Assembly: GCF_006385785.1 (NCBI RefSeq)
Contig: NZ_VFSH01000010.1
Span: 1 to 64,000 of the forward strand
From: Streptococcus shenyangsis
GTDB taxonomy: Bacteria; Bacillota; Bacilli; Lactobacillales; Streptococcaceae
Direction: 5' to 3'
DNA: 64,000 nucleotides
Below, piece after piece: positions 22,459-33,304 of the stretch. How positions within the stretch are numbered: the stretch's first letter is position 1; each line of letters starts with the position of its first letter. Made by a program: the position numbers and the translations under genes. The notes beneath the pieces are model-generated. The model was not told the origin of the DNA. It ran no database searches and saw nothing but the letters and a program-made list of their open reading frames with translations.

Positions 22459-22695
22459 AATTTTTCCTTTTCTTCTTTTTTCAATCACCTTAAGTTGTGA
22501 GGGACGGCAGCAGCCACCAAAGGTGTCTCATGCCTAAATCGGAAGCCCAAGGTCTTCCAATTTCCCTGAACGATTGGATTATCATCCAATCGTTCTTTGA
22601 CAACGGCGGTGATTGTTCTATATTAGCTCGCTAACGCTCGCAAGTTATGCGACCATTATCGTATTTGGCGACTTCGTCGCGTTATTCTTATATCT

Positions 22696-23958
22696 TTACT
22701 TAATTGCCTTACTTCCGATATCGGTTCGGTAAAAGAGGCCTTCTGTGTTTTGTTGGGCGAGTTCACTGTAAATAATGTTTTGTCCGTCTTCGACGGTATC
22801 TGCGGTGGTGACGAGCATATAGACACGTCCACCGTTTGAGAGCAGTTCTCTGCTATTTTCCGCAAACTTAGCACCTGCATAGTAGGTGATAATGTCGCCA
22901 TCGGTTTTAGCTGGCAACTTGACACCTTTTTCATATTCTAGCGGGTAACCGTTGGATGCGACAACCACACCCAGAGTCACACCCTTGTCCGTCCAAGTAA
23001 TAGCTGGTTCTTTACCTTCCAAAATATCAGTAATATTTTGTGCAAAATCAGAGGTCAGACGAGGCAAGATAATCTGAGTTTCTGGATCTCCAAAGCGAGC
23101 ATTAAACTCGATGACCTTAGGTCCATCCGCTGTCAAGATAAGCCCTGCGTAAAGGACACCAAGATACGGACGGCCTTCTTTGATCATTCCTTCAAGGACT
23201 GGTTTGATAATAGTGTCAATCGCTGTGACAACTACGCTCTGTGGTAAGTGAGGAACTGGTGCATAAGCTCCCATACCGCCTGTGTTAGGTCCCTTATCGC
23301 CATTATAAGCACGTTTGTGGTCCTGAGCTGTTGGCATGATGTAGAACTTATCACCATTGACAAAGGCAAAGAGTGAAAATTCCTCTCCTTCAAGGAATTC
23401 CTCAATAACCACACGCGCACCTGAGTCACCAAATTTATTGTCCAAAAGCATCTCGTGAGCGGCTTCGACCGCTTGCTCAACCGTCTCAGCAACGACGACA
23501 CCCTTCCCAAGCGCCAAGCCATCCGCCTTGACGACGATAGGCGCACCCTGCTTTTCGATATAGGCCTTGGCTTCCTCGAAATCTGAGAATGTGCCATAGG
23601 TTGCTGTCGGAACGCCGTATTTGACCATGATTTCCTTGGCAAAATCCTTGGACCACTCCAGCTCTGCTGCCAATCTTGTCGGACCAAAGGCTTTGAGACC
23701 AGCTGCATGGAAATCATCTACGATACCAGCCGCAAGGGCGTCATCTGGCCCTATAAAGGTCCAAGTAATATCGTTGGCTTTTGCAAACTCAATCAATTTA
23801 GAATGTTCGGAAATATAGATATTTACCAATTCCAAACTATCAAGAGTCATACCGTCATTCCCAGGAGCTACAAAGACTTTTTCAACGTCTTTTGATTCAA
23901 GTAACTTTTTAGCAATCGCATGCTCACGACCACCCGAACCGACAACAAGCAGTTTCAT
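22696..23958 (-). CDS. purD: Phosphoribosylamine-glycine ligase
   Basis: This 420-residue ATP-grasp enzyme joins glycine to phosphoribosylamine, step two of IMP synthesis. GSGGREHAIAKKL at the start, KADGLALGKGVVV in the ATP-grasp domain and EFNARFGDPETQ near the metal site are diagnostic. It stands between purH (121 bases upstream) and purE; the 237-base gap to purE contains no recognisable gene. Confidence 0.96.
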   Translation of the reverse strand: MKLLVVGSGGREHAIAKKLLESKDVEKVFVAPGNDGMTLDSLELVNIYISEHSKLIEFAKANDITWTFIGPDDALAAGIVDDFHAAGLKAFGPTRLAAELEWSKDFAKEIMVKYGVPTATYGTFSDFEEAKAYIEKQGAPIVVKADGLALGKGVVVAETVEQAVEAAHEMLLDNKFGDSGARVVIEEFLEGEEFSLFAFVNGDKFYIMPTAQDHKRAYNGDKGPNTGGMGAYAPVPHLPQSVVVTAIDTIIKPVLEGMIKEGRPYLGVLYAGLILTADGPKVIEFNARFGDPETQIILPRLTSDFAQNITDILEGKEPAITWTDKGVTLGVVVASNGYPLEYEKGVKLPAKTDGDIITYYAGAKFAENSRELLSNGGRVYMLVTTADTVEDGQNIIYSELAQQNTEGLFYRTDIGSKAIK

Positions 23959-24039
23959 TTCTCAACCTCTTTTGCGAATTATTTACTAATATTATAACAT
24001 AAACGTTCGTTTTAATCTCGTTTCGTTCTGCCTTTTAAT

Positions 24040-24076
24040 CAAAAAAAGGAAAGAAACTGTTCTCTTCCCTTTAACG
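24040..24076 (-). terminator. Probable terminator downstream of purH
   Basis: On the minus strand AAAGGGAAGAGAACAG is followed by TTTCTTTCC and a T7 run, giving a short stem with a G-U pair. It starts a few bases after the purH stop and may limit read-through into purD. Confidence 0.5.
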
Positions 24077-24079
24077 TTC

Positions 24080-25627
24080 TTAATGTCTAAAATGTCTCAC
24101 GCCTGTAAAGACCATAGTCAAGCCATATTTATCTGCTGCTTCGATAGACTCTTGGTCACGAACTGAGCCCCCTGGCTGGATGATGGCTTTAATACCTGCT
24201 TTGGCGATTTCTTCCACATTATCCGCAAATGGGAAGAAGGCATCCGAAGCAAGCACAGCGCCGTCCAGACGGTCTTTAGCTTGGTCAATAGCGATGCGAA
24301 CAGAAGCCACACGGTTAGTCTGACCTGGACCAACACCCAGTGTCATGTGGTCGTTGGTTACAATGATTCCGTTTGATTTGACGTATTTAATAGCCTTCCA
24401 AGCAAACTCGAGGGCGGTTGCTTCTGTCTCTGTTGGTTGGCGTTTGGTCACCACTTGCCAGTCAGCTGGGCTTTCCTTGACCACGTCTTGGTTTTGCACC
24501 AGAAGTCCACCTACTACGCCTGTGTATTCTGCTTCCACTTCGCTAGCGTCTTGTGCGTCAAATGGCAAGGCAAGGATACGCAAGTTTTTCTTTTTGTTGG
24601 TCAAAATGGCTAGCGCTTCATCCGTATAGCTTGGTGCGATAATGATTTCAAGGAAAACGCCGTGCATCTTCTCAGCTGTCGCAGCATCCACCTCATGGTT
24701 GAGAACAACGATACCACCAAAGATAGACACTGGGTCAGACTCATAAGCGTAGTCCCAAGCAGTCTCAATGTCATCAGCCTGACCGATACCGCATGGATTC
24801 ATGTGTTTGAGAGCCACAACGGTTGGACGGTCTTTGAAGTCACGGATGATACGAATGGCAGCATCCGCATCACGGATATTGTTAAAGGATAATTCCTTAC
24901 CGTTGAGCTGTTTGGCTGATGCAATTGAGTAGTCTGTTGGCAAAGCCTTTTGATAGAAGTCTGCATCCTGCTGAGGATTTTCCCCATAGCGCATGGCTTC
25001 CTTGAGGTCATAAGTCAAGGTCAGCTTTTCAGGTTTGCTTTCCCCCACTTGAGTAGTGAAATACTCTGCAATCAAGGCATCATAAGCCGCTGTGTGACGG
25101 AAAACTTTGGCTGCCAAACGTTGACGCGTTTCGTAAGTCGTTTCACCATTGGCTGACAACTCTCCCAAAACCACTGTATAGTCAGCAGGGTCTACCACAA
25201 CTGTCACGCTGGCGTGGTTCTTCGCTGCTGAGCGAAGCATAGATGGCCCACCGATATCGATATTTTCAACTGCGTCAGCGTACGTCACATCTGGTTTGAG
25301 GATGGTTTCCTTAAATGGGTAAAGATTGACCACTACAAGGTCGATAAGCTCAATTTGGTTCTCCTTGGCTGCTTCCAAGTGACTATCCAAATCACGACGA
25401 GCAAGGAGCCCACCATGGATATTTGGGTGAAGGGTCTTGACACGACCGTCCATCATCTCTGGAAAACCAGTCACATCACCAATCGCAATGGTGTCTACCC
25501 CAGCATTATCAAGGGCAACCTTTGTCCCACCTGTCGAGATAATATCCCAACCAAGTTTTTTAAGTTCTTGGGCAAATTCAACAATGCCCGCTTTGTATGA
25601 GACGCTGATTAAGGCGCGTTTAGTCAT
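24080..25627 (-). CDS. purH: Bifunctional AICAR transformylase/IMP cyclohydrolase
   Basis: The 515-residue protein does the last two steps of IMP synthesis. The N-terminal MGS-like IMP cyclohydrolase domain (about 1-195; [25 protein letters not shown]) precedes the transformylase domain ([21 protein letters not shown]). The ATG at 25627 follows AAGGAAAAAAC; a longer frame to 25648 has no site. Residue 11 is tyrosine (ISVSYKAG) where the duplicated fragment upstream has aspartate (SDKVG). The aspartate is the usual residue in this family from memory, so the functional copy may carry a local substitution. Confidence 0.95.
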   Translation of the reverse strand: MTKRALISVSYKAGIVEFAQELKKLGWDIISTGGTKVALDNAGVDTIAIGDVTGFPEMMDGRVKTLHPNIHGGLLARRDLDSHLEAAKENQIELIDLVVVNLYPFKETILKPDVTYADAVENIDIGGPSMLRSAAKNHASVTVVVDPADYTVVLGELSANGETTYETRQRLAAKVFRHTAAYDALIAEYFTTQVGESKPEKLTLTYDLKEAMRYGENPQQDADFYQKALPTDYSIASAKQLNGKELSFNNIRDADAAIRIIRDFKDRPTVVALKHMNPCGIGQADDIETAWDYAYESDPVSIFGGIVVLNHEVDAATAEKMHGVFLEIIIAPSYTDEALAILTNKKKNLRILALPFDAQDASEVEAEYTGVVGGLLVQNQDVVKESPADWQVVTKRQPTETEATALEFAWKAIKYVKSNGIIVTNDHMTLGVGPGQTNRVASVRIAIDQAKDRLDGAVLASDAFFPFADNVEEIAKAGIKAIIQPGGSVRDQESIEAADKYGLTMVFTGVRHFRH

Positions 25628-25718
25628 GTTTTTTCCTTTCATTTTCAAACTCTCTACCTACGAATTTTTCGATTCATAAAGTATAGGGAGACGATTACCA
25701 AGACTCCCAAAATTACTG

Positions 25719-25826
25719 TCAGTAAAAATCTCCCCAATAAGGAATCTCTGGGAAGAAAAAATTTACTAGTAAACGTAGAATGATTGCCAAGGTAATCAAG
25801 GCAAGTGTTTCCAACCATTTTTTCAT
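25719..25826 (-). pseudogene. Frameshifted copy of the small membrane ORF (duplication unit A)
   Basis: It starts [16 protein letters not shown] like the intact copy at 26215-26388, but one C is missing from a C5 run (TCTCCCC against TCTCCCCC). The frame therefore ends after 35 residues instead of 57. This is a relic of the tandem duplication. Confidence 0.7.
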
Positions 25827-25967
25827 TTACTTGTCCAACAATTCTCTAATGACCTCTGGATACAACTTGTACTCTGCCTCATGAATCCGAGTTTCAAAAC
25901 TCTCTATGGTATCATCAGCCAGCCGCGGCACACGAACTTGTTTGATGATCTTACCAGTGTCCACACC
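25827..25967 (-). pseudogene. purN 3' fragment (duplication unit A)
   Basis: It covers the last about 45 codons of PurN (…[22 protein letters not shown]-type) and ends with the TAA that abuts the small membrane ORF copy. It lacks the rest of PurN and cannot be functional. Sequence differs from the intact gene at several positions, so the duplication is not recent or one copy came by transfer. Confidence 0.75.
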
Positions 25968-26040
25968 CGATACCTCCGTTTGAAGCCGTCTTCAACAAAT
26001 ACTGACTCCAATTTAAAATCAAAGATATCATATGAATCAT

Positions 26041-26188
26041 CAATGGCACTGGTGCTCACCCCAGCATTATCAAGGGCAACCTTGGTCCCACCCGTCGAGA
26101 TAATCTCCCAACCAAGTTTTTTGAGTTCTTGGGCAAATTCAACAATGCCCACTTTGTCTGAGACGCTGATTAAAGCGCGTTTAGTCAT
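26041..26188 (-). pseudogene. purH 5' fragment (duplication unit B)
   Basis: From the ATG at 26188 it reads [18 protein letters not shown] and follows PurH for about 50 residues to [13 protein letters not shown], then runs into unrelated sequence ([12 protein letters not shown]) at the duplication join and on into the reverse-oriented purN fragment. It keeps a Shine-Dalgarno and could yield a useless chimeric peptide of about 94 residues. Confidence 0.75.
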
Positions 26189-26214
26189 CTTTTTTCCTTT
26201 CATTTTCAAACTCT

Positions 26215-26388
26215 CTACCTACGCATTTTTCGATTCATAAAGTGTAGGGAGACGATTACCAAGACTCCCAAAATTACTGTCAGTAAAAATCTCCCCCAAT
26301 AAGGAATCTCTGGGAAGAAAAAATTTACTAGTAAACGTAGAATAATTGCCAAGGTAATCAAGGCAAGTGTTTCCAACCATTTTTTCAT
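26215..26388 (-). CDS. Small membrane protein between purN and purH
   Basis: This 57-residue protein has two predicted membrane helices ([20 protein letters not shown] about 5-24 and [16 protein letters not shown] about 35-50) and a basic end (NRKMRR). The ATG follows the purN TAA with no gap, so it is probably translated by coupling. A second copy in the duplication is frameshifted. Function unknown. At this place some pneumococcal genomes have a VanZ-like gene, which is absent here. Confidence 0.6.
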   Translation of the reverse strand: MKKWLETLALITLAIILRLLVNFFFPEIPYWGRFLLTVILGVLVIVSLHFMNRKMRR

Positions 26389-26934
26389 TTACTTGTCCAA
26401 CAATTCTCTAATGACCTCTGGATACAACTTGTACTCCGCCTCATGAATCCGAGTTTCAAAATTGTCAATGGTATCATCAGCTAGTCGCAGTACACGTACT
26501 TGTTTGATAACCTTGCCTGTATCCACTCCAGAGTCCACCCAGTGAATGGTAACACCACTCTCAGCAACACCAGCATTCCAAGCATCCTCAATCCCATGAG
26601 CTCCTGGAAATTCTGGCAGGTAGGCTGGGTGAATGTTGATAATTCGTCCTTCATAAGCCGCCAATAAGGTTGGCCCAACGATTTTCATGTAGCCTGCTAG
26701 ACAAACCAAGTCAATCTGGTGTTCTTCCAAGAGTTCGACAAGGGCCGCTTCGTAGTCTGCCTTGCTCTCAAACTCCTTGAGTTCAAAAGCATAGGACAGA
26801 ACGCCGAGCTTGTCTGCACGCTCGAGTACATAGGCATCACGATTGTCTGAAAAGACAAACTCCACTGGAAATTCTTCGGCAATCATCTGAAAATTTGAGC
26901 CATTACCAGAAGCAAAAACCGCTATTTTTTTCAT
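26389..26934 (-). CDS. purN: Phosphoribosylglycinamide formyltransferase
   Basis: The 181-residue GART enzyme transfers a formyl group from 10-formyl-THF to [14 protein letters not shown] binds phosphate, and the catalytic set N-H-D is seen in [17 protein letters not shown] and in WVDSGVDTG. Its ATG overlaps the purM stop (ATGA). Its 3' end is the boundary of the local duplication. Confidence 0.96.
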   Translation of the reverse strand: MKKIAVFASGNGSNFQMIAEEFPVEFVFSDNRDAYVLERADKLGVLSYAFELKEFESKADYEAALVELLEEHQIDLVCLAGYMKIVGPTLLAAYEGRIINIHPAYLPEFPGAHGIEDAWNAGVAESGVTIHWVDSGVDTGKVIKQVRVLRLADDTIDNFETRIHEAEYKLYPEVIRELLDK

Positions 26935-27950
26935 TTGATAATGACACTTTCGTTTTCTTTCTTGACGATGCGACCAATTTCATAAACTGGTTCATCCAAC
27001 AATTCCTTGACATGACTTACATTTTCAGGGCTAACTGCCAGCATAAGCCCCACACCCATATTGAAGATTTCAAACATTTCTTCGTGTTTGATCTGACCGT
27101 ATTTTTCAAGGGCTTTGAAAATTGGAAGCACTGGAACCTTGTCTTCCTCAATCTCAGCTGCTAAATCAGCTGCAAACATACGAGGGACATTCTCAATAAA
27201 GCCACCACCTGTGATATGGGCAATGCCGTTGACCAAGCCTTCCTTGATGAGGGGCAAGACAGCCTTGACATAGATACGAGTCGGCTCAAGCAAAACTTCC
27301 TTGAGTTTCTTGCCTTCCAATTCTGGCAGGACTTCCTCACCTGTGTAGTCCGCAAAGACACGACGGACGAGGGAGTAACCATTGGAATGAATCCCACTTG
27401 AAGCAAGTCCGAGAAGAACATCTCCCTCTGCCACCTTTGAACCGTCAATGATTTGAGATTTTTCAGCCACCCCGACCGCAAAACCAGCCAAATCATAGTC
27501 ATCTTCGCCGTACATGCCAGGCATTTCAGCCGTTTCCCCACCAATGAGGGCAGCGCCTGCCTGCACACAGCCTTCTGCAACACCAGCAACCACTTGTTCT
27601 AGCTTAGCTGGTTCATTCTTGCCAGTTGCGACGTAGTCAAGGAAATAGAGGGGCTCCGCACCTGCAGCGATGATATCATTGACACACATGGCCACACAGT
27701 CCTGACCAATAGTATCGTGCTTGTCGTATTTGATAGCCAACATGAGCTTGGTTCCGACACCGTCAGTTCCTGAAATCAAGACGGGTTCTTTAACCCCAGT
27801 CTTTGAAAGGTCAAACATACCACCAAAACCGCCCAGCGCTCCCATGACACCTGCACGCTCCGTACGAGCCACGTGCTTTTTGATTCGTTCAACAACTTCA
27901 TAACCCGCTTCAACATCCACACCCGATTGGGCGTACGCATTTTTTGTCAT
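26931..27950 (-). CDS. purM: Phosphoribosylformylglycinamidine cyclo-ligase
   Basis: The 339-residue AIR synthetase closes the imidazole ring using ATP. The N-terminal [30 protein letters not shown] and the glycine-rich [13 protein letters not shown] are family signatures. It follows purF after 38 bases and overlaps purN by 4, placing purF-purM-purN in one transcript. Confidence 0.97.
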   Translation of the reverse strand: MTKNAYAQSGVDVEAGYEVVERIKKHVARTERAGVMGALGGFGGMFDLSKTGVKEPVLISGTDGVGTKLMLAIKYDKHDTIGQDCVAMCVNDIIAAGAEPLYFLDYVATGKNEPAKLEQVVAGVAEGCVQAGAALIGGETAEMPGMYGEDDYDLAGFAVGVAEKSQIIDGSKVAEGDVLLGLASSGIHSNGYSLVRRVFADYTGEEVLPELEGKKLKEVLLEPTRIYVKAVLPLIKEGLVNGIAHITGGGFIENVPRMFAADLAAEIEEDKVPVLPIFKALEKYGQIKHEEMFEIFNMGVGLMLAVSPENVSHVKELLDEPVYEIGRIVKKENESVIIK

Positions 27951-27988
27951 TTATTTATTCCTTTTCTTTTATGGAGAATCTCAGTAAC

Positions 27989-29431
27989 TCACTTGTAAAA
28001 ACTTGTCTTTTCTTCCAAACTTCTACGATAGTCTTCTTCGTAGTCGTAGAGAGGTGTTGGGTAGTCACCGTCAAAGTAAGCGACACAGAGACCACCATTT
28101 GGCGCATCTGTTTCAATCCCAATCGAATCAATCAAACCTTCAACAGAGAGGTAAGTCAGGCTGTCAGCTCCAATGATCTGACGCGTTTCTTCGACCGTAT
28201 GATTGGCTGCAATCAACTCCTGACGGGTTTGGATATCAATCCCATAGAAACATGGATAAGCTAGCGCTGGACTACCAATGGCAACGTGAACTTCAGTTGC
28301 ACCCGCTTCTTTCAAGAGCTGAACGATACGACGAGAGGTTGTTCCACGTACAATAGAGTCATCAATCATAACCACACGCTTGCCTTTTACAACACCAGAA
28401 ACAGCAGACAGTTTCATACGCACCCCTTGCTCCCGCAATTCTTGAGTCGGTTGGATAAAGGTACGTTGGGTGTATTGGTTCTTGATAAGACCCATTTCAT
28501 TTGGCAAACCAGATTCTTCCGCAAATCCCATAGCCGCGCTGAGGGAAGAATTGGGCACACCGACCACGATATCCGCCTCATGCTTGAATTCACGCGCTAG
28601 TTGAGCCCCCATTCTCTTACGTGCCGTATGGACATTGACACCGTGGATATTAGAATCAGGGCGGGCAAAATAGATATACTCCATAGAACAGATTGCTAAC
28701 TGGGTATCGTCTGTATAGCTATCATACTGGATGCCCTTGTCATCAATAATCACAATCTCACCTGGTTTCAAATCACGAATCCACTCGGCACCAATGACTT
28801 CAAAAGCGCAAGTTTCAGAGGAAACAACCACCGCTCCATTAGCCATTTTCCCGATAGAAAGTGGACGGAAACCATTTGGGTCAAGAGCCGCAATCAACTT
28901 ATCCTCAAACAGCAAGATATAAGCAAAACCACCTTTGACAAGGCTGAGCGCTTCCTTGATTTTTCCCATCAAGTTCGGATTGTGACTGCGACGAATGAGG
29001 TGAGCCAAGATTTCAGAGTCCGAAGTCGCACTGAAAATGGCTCCTCTATCTTCCAATTCTTTCTTGAGAGAGGCCGCATTGGTCAGATTCCCATTATGAG
29101 CCAAGCCAAACTGCATATCGTGAAAACGGAAGAGGAAAGGCTGAATGTTATCTACAGAAGCTTCGCCAGCAGTCGCATAACGCACGTGACCAATCGCACC
29201 AGTTCCTGTCAATTTATCCAAATTAGCAGGATTTCTGAACACTTCTGATAAAAGCCCCATGTCACGATGGCGCTTCAATTGCCCCTGATCATTGGAGAGG
29301 ATTCCTGCCCCCTCCTGACCACGGTGTTGAAGACTGTGGAGACCAAAATAGGTCAATTTAGCAGCATCTGGATGTCCCCAGATACCGAAAACACCACATT
29401 CTTCATTAAGAGATTTTACTTCGTATGTCAT
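27989..29431 (-). CDS. purF: Amidophosphoribosyltransferase
   Basis: The 480-residue enzyme commits PRPP to purine synthesis. A short propeptide ends before the N-terminal nucleophile in EECGVFGIWG (Cys12), typical of self-processing PurF. The glutaminase domain is followed by a PRTase domain with VVMIDDSIVRGTTSR, the PRPP-binding loop. Length and layout are standard for Gram-positive PurF. Confidence 0.97.
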   Translation of the reverse strand: MTYEVKSLNEECGVFGIWGHPDAAKLTYFGLHSLQHRGQEGAGILSNDQGQLKRHRDMGLLSEVFRNPANLDKLTGTGAIGHVRYATAGEASVDNIQPFLFRFHDMQFGLAHNGNLTNAASLKKELEDRGAIFSATSDSEILAHLIRRSHNPNLMGKIKEALSLVKGGFAYILLFEDKLIAALDPNGFRPLSIGKMANGAVVVSSETCAFEVIGAEWIRDLKPGEIVIIDDKGIQYDSYTDDTQLAICSMEYIYFARPDSNIHGVNVHTARKRMGAQLAREFKHEADIVVGVPNSSLSAAMGFAEESGLPNEMGLIKNQYTQRTFIQPTQELREQGVRMKLSAVSGVVKGKRVVMIDDSIVRGTTSRRIVQLLKEAGATEVHVAIGSPALAYPCFYGIDIQTRQELIAANHTVEETRQIIGADSLTYLSVEGLIDSIGIETDAPNGGLCVAYFDGDYPTPLYDYEEDYRRSLEEKTSFYK

Positions 29432-29523
29432 TTTTTATACCTAATTTTCATTTGCAATCGTCAAGAGATAAATCTACATGACTTTTACATTACTGATACT
29501 ATCTATTAGAAAATCTGCAAGTC

Positions 29524-32500
29524 TTATTTTCCAGTAAAGTATTTAACCGCTGACGCAAACAGGTGCTGGTCTTTATTGCCTGGGATATTTTGGAAAAGAC
29601 CTTCCTCATAACGTTCTGAGTGGCCCATCTTACCGATGATTTGGCCATTCTTGCTAGTAATTCCTTCGATGGCATGGACAGAACCATTTGGATTGTACTT
29701 AGAATCCATACTTGGTTTGCCGTTAAAGTCAACATATTGGCTGAAAATTTGTCCATTGTCACGGAGCTCAGCGAATTCCTCAGCCGTCACGACAAACTTC
29801 CCTTCACCATGCGAAACAGGAATAGCGTGGATATCGCCTACTTGCACACCAGCTAACCATGGTGAGTTGGTATTGGCAATACGGGTTTCCACCATCTTGG
29901 CCACGTGTTGATTGGCATCATTGTAGAAGAGGGTTGGACTAGTATTATTAGCATCCTCGAAATTCCCGTATGGAAGAAGACCTGATTTGACCAAGGCCTG
30001 GAATCCATTACAGATACCGATAATCAAGCCACCACGGACGATAAAGCTATCAATAGCCACACGGACTTTTTCATTGAGAAGGATATTGACGATAAACTTA
30101 GCGGAACCATCTGGCTCGTCCGCAGCTGAGAAACCACCTGCAAAGAAAAGGATATTAGCCTTGCCGATGTTATCAACCATAGTTTCAACTGAATTGACAA
30201 TGGCTTCTTCATTCAAGGTCACAAATGGCACTAAGTTGACCTCTGCACCTTCTTTTTCAAAAGCCTTAGCTGAGTCATATTCTGAGTTAGTTCCTGGGAA
30301 GACTGGGATGTAAACCACAGGTTTTTCAACCTTTTCTTTGGCTTTAATCACAACATCTGATACCACAGCTGGTACTTCAGCCAGTTCTTTGACTTGGTCA
30401 AACTCTGTTGGGTAAACTTCTTCCAGTTTTCCTTGGAAAGCACTGTCAAGTTTCTGTCCATCTAGCTTCACATCGTTGACAGTTAGTGTAAAGTCTGCTT
30501 TCGTTTGACCGATTTTCTCTACTCCAGCAATTTCTTCAGGAGATGTAAAGACAAATCCACCCAATTGAGCTGTCAAAGCCGTTTCAAGTTCAGGCAAGCT
30601 TACTTCTGCACCGATATGATTTCCAAAAGTAGCAAGTGCCAAACTTTCAACCACACCACCATATTTGACAGCTGATGCAGATGTCACTTTGTGACCAGCT
30701 TGGATGTCTTCAAACTGAGCAAAATTAGACTTAATCAAGTCAAAATCAATCTCTGTAGAGAGGGCTTGACCTGGGATGTAGTAGATATTTTCTCCAGCAG
30801 CTTTAAATTCTGGAGAGAGCACATTACGGCTATCTGCCGTCGTCACCCCAAAGGCAACCAAGGTTGGCGGAACGGTCAATTCTTCAAAAGTACCAGACAT
30901 AGAGTCCTTACCACCGATAGATGGCAAACCAAGTTGAATCTGTGCTTCGATAGAGCCTAGAAGAGCTGCTACTGGCTGGCCAAAACGCTCGGCTTGTTTG
31001 TCCATCCGCTCGAAATACTCTTGGTAAGAGAAACGAGCCTTAGACCAGTTTGCGCCAGCAGCCACCAAACGAGCAGTTGCTTCGATAACCGCATAAGCAG
31101 CACCGTGGTATGGAGACCATTCAGCTACATATGGGTTGAAACCTTGAGCCATGACTGAGGCAGTATGAGTCACACCGTGTTGTACAGGCAATTTCTGCAC
31201 AGAAGCCTCAGTCGGTGTGAGTTGGTAGCGACCACCAAGCGGATGGTTGACTGTAGAACGACCGACTGAGCAATCAAAGATAGTCTGCAAGCCTTTTTGA
31301 CTCGCATGGTTCAAGTCAGATAGAACCGTATGTGTATCAAATTCAAGTGTGTCAGCGCTTGTTGTGCGCTCTTCTGGGAGTTTGACATCCTTGTCCACCA
31401 CCTTTGCATCAACGACCACGCGCACACCATTGGTATCAAGGAAACGACGTTCCAAGTCGACAATGGTTTCACCATTCCAGTGCATAACCAGATTTGGTTT
31501 TTCAGTCACCGTAGCCACCACAACAGCATCAATATTTTCTTTGTTACATTCTACAACAAAATCATCTACGTCCTCAGGACGAACCACAACTGCCATCCGT
31601 TCTTGTGATTCAGAGATAGCAATTTCGGTACCATTCAAGCCTTGGTATTTAAGAGGAACCTTGTTGAGGTCGATTTCAAGACCGTCTGCCAATTCACCGA
31701 TAGCTACACAGACACCACCAGCACCAAAGTCATTGGACTTCTTGATAAGACGAGTCACATCGCCATTACGGAACAGACGTTGAATCTTGCGTTCTTCGAT
31801 GGCATTCCCTTTTTGAACCTCAGCACCAGCAGTCTCTACAGACTCAACTGTTTGAACTTTAGAAGAGCCTGTCGCACCACCGACACCATCACGTCCAGTC
31901 TTACCTCCAAGAAGGATAATGACATCACCCGCTTCTGGTTTTTCTCGGACGACATTGCCCTTGGGAGCAGCACCTACAACTGCACCTAACTCCATACGTT
32001 TAGCAACAAAGCCTGGGTGGAAGTACTCACGAACGTAGGTCGTCGCAAGCCCAATCTGGTTTCCGTAAGAAGAATAACCATGAGCAGCTGTCTTAGAAAT
32101 GACCTGTTGTGGCAATTTCCCAGCACGCGTTTCCGAAATCGGTGCTGTAATATCACCGGCACCTGAGATACGCATAGCTTGGTAAACGTATGAACGTCCT
32201 GATAATGGGTCACGAATGGCTCCACCAATACAGGTAGCAGCTCCACCAAATGGCTCAATCTCAGTTGGGTGATTGTGGGTTTCGTTTTTAAACATGAGGA
32301 GCCATGGTTCTTTCACACCATTAACGTCCACTTCGATTTCTACTGAGCAAGCGTTAATCTCGTCTGACACTTCCATATCGTCCAACCGCCCATTAGCACG
32401 CTCATATCGACCGAAAATAGTCGCCATATCCATCAAGGTTTGCGGTTTTTCCGAACGCCCCAACTCATCACGCATGGCAATATACTTGTCATAGGTTGAC

Positions 32501-33249
32501 TGCAATTGCTTTTGGAATTTAGAAGCTGAAAAGTCGATGTGCTTCAACTCAGTCTCAAAAGTCGTGTGACGGCAGTGGTCAGACCAGTAAGTGTCCAAAA
32601 CCTTGAGTTCCGTCTCAGTTGGCACACGTCCAATTGACTTGAAATAATCTTGGATAAAGAGCAAATCATCCACTTCCATAGCCATCCCTTGCTCGTCCTT
32701 GTAGCGAGCAAAGTCCTCTGCTGTATAGCTTTCAAAGAAAGTCAATTTCGGAATAGTCTTGTCTGACTCAGAAAATTCCTGCTTGGAAATCCCTGTCGTG
32801 ATGTCCTTGAAACGAGAATCAACTGGATTGAGCAAGTAGTTTTTGACTGCTTCTAATTCGGTCGAATCAATATCTTTATTGACCAAGTAAAGTTGGGCTG
32901 TATTGACTATTACATCACTCGAACTTCCTAGCAAAAGCAAGGCTTCCTGTGAAGAAGCTGCACGCTGGTCAAATTGACCTGGCAGGCTTTCAATGGCAAA
33001 GAAAGCATAGTTAGCCAGATCCGCCTGTACAGCAGCTTCGTCCAAGACATGGTCTGTCACCTGCTCAGAGAAAATGTGTTTCTCTGCAGGCGCAAACAAG
33101 TCCTCTGCCAAATCAAATACATCATACACTTGCACGATGCGAATACTTTTCAAACTTGACAGTCCCAAGTTATGCTTGAGTTCTCTAACCAAACTCTCTG
33201 ACTTGACCTGAAAATCAGCCTTTTTTTCAACAAAAATACGTTTATCCAT
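29524..33249 (-). CDS. purL: Phosphoribosylformylglycinamidine synthase (large form)
   Basis: The 1241-residue single-chain FGAM synthase fuses the PurL-type ATP domain with a C-terminal class I glutaminase. FKNETHNHPTEIEPFGGAAT (about 328-347) is the substrate/ATP loop; the glutaminase nucleophile lies in IGICNGFQALVKSG and its His-Glu in SHGEGKF. Firmicutes such as Bacillus use split PurLQS, so the fused form is typical of streptococci and proteobacteria. The ATG at 33249 is chosen over an adjacent in-frame TTG. Confidence 0.97.
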   Translation of the reverse strand: MDKRIFVEKKADFQVKSESLVRELKHNLGLSSLKSIRIVQVYDVFDLAEDLFAPAEKHIFSEQVTDHVLDEAAVQADLANYAFFAIESLPGQFDQRAASSQEALLLLGSSSDVIVNTAQLYLVNKDIDSTELEAVKNYLLNPVDSRFKDITTGISKQEFSESDKTIPKLTFFESYTAEDFARYKDEQGMAMEVDDLLFIQDYFKSIGRVPTETELKVLDTYWSDHCRHTTFETELKHIDFSASKFQKQLQSTYDKYIAMRDELGRSEKPQTLMDMATIFGRYERANGRLDDMEVSDEINACSVEIEVDVNGVKEPWLLMFKNETHNHPTEIEPFGGAATCIGGAIRDPLSGRSYVYQAMRISGAGDITAPISETRAGKLPQQVISKTAAHGYSSYGNQIGLATTYVREYFHPGFVAKRMELGAVVGAAPKGNVVREKPEAGDVIILLGGKTGRDGVGGATGSSKVQTVESVETAGAEVQKGNAIEERKIQRLFRNGDVTRLIKKSNDFGAGGVCVAIGELADGLEIDLNKVPLKYQGLNGTEIAISESQERMAVVVRPEDVDDFVVECNKENIDAVVVATVTEKPNLVMHWNGETIVDLERRFLDTNGVRVVVDAKVVDKDVKLPEERTTSADTLEFDTHTVLSDLNHASQKGLQTIFDCSVGRSTVNHPLGGRYQLTPTEASVQKLPVQHGVTHTASVMAQGFNPYVAEWSPYHGAAYAVIEATARLVAAGANWSKARFSYQEYFERMDKQAERFGQPVAALLGSIEAQIQLGLPSIGGKDSMSGTFEELTVPPTLVAFGVTTADSRNVLSPEFKAAGENIYYIPGQALSTEIDFDLIKSNFAQFEDIQAGHKVTSASAVKYGGVVESLALATFGNHIGAEVSLPELETALTAQLGGFVFTSPEEIAGVEKIGQTKADFTLTVNDVKLDGQKLDSAFQGKLEEVYPTEFDQVKELAEVPAVVSDVVIKAKEKVEKPVVYIPVFPGTNSEYDSAKAFEKEGAEVNLVPFVTLNEEAIVNSVETMVDNIGKANILFFAGGFSAADEPDGSAKFIVNILLNEKVRVAIDSFIVRGGLIIGICNGFQALVKSGLLPYGNFEDANNTSPTLFYNDANQHVAKMVETRIANTNSPWLAGVQVGDIHAIPVSHGEGKFVVTAEEFAELRDNGQIFSQYVDFNGKPSMDSKYNPNGSVHAIEGITSKNGQIIGKMGHSERYEEGLFQNIPGNKDQHLFASAVKYFTGK

Positions 33250-33304
33250 CAATCTTTATTCCTTTATTTCAGCTCTTGCAATATCCCCAACGACCTTGAG
33301 GTTG

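Larger units (their letters stand above)
25480..26529. repeat. 561-bp tandem duplication of the purN-purH junction
   Basis: The segment about 25480-25967 is repeated at about 26041-26529 with an offset of 560-562 bases and roughly 90 percent or higher identity by eye. Each unit holds the 3' end of purN, a small membrane ORF and the 5' end of purH. The outer, complete copies are purN (26389-26934) and purH (24080-25627); the inner partial copies are dead. About 73 bases at 25968-26040 belong to neither unit. Confidence 0.85.

Noticed and set aside
22459-22695. Possible gene in the purD-purE gap
   Set aside because: No frame with a start and ribosome site; short inverted pieces such as CGATTGGATTATCATCCAATCG look like a stem-loop without a T run and were not called a terminator.
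25904-26209. A 101-residue gene starting like purH
   Set aside because: It is a chimera of the duplicated purH start, a short unknown join and the antisense of a purN fragment, so it is described as a purH fragment rather than a gene.
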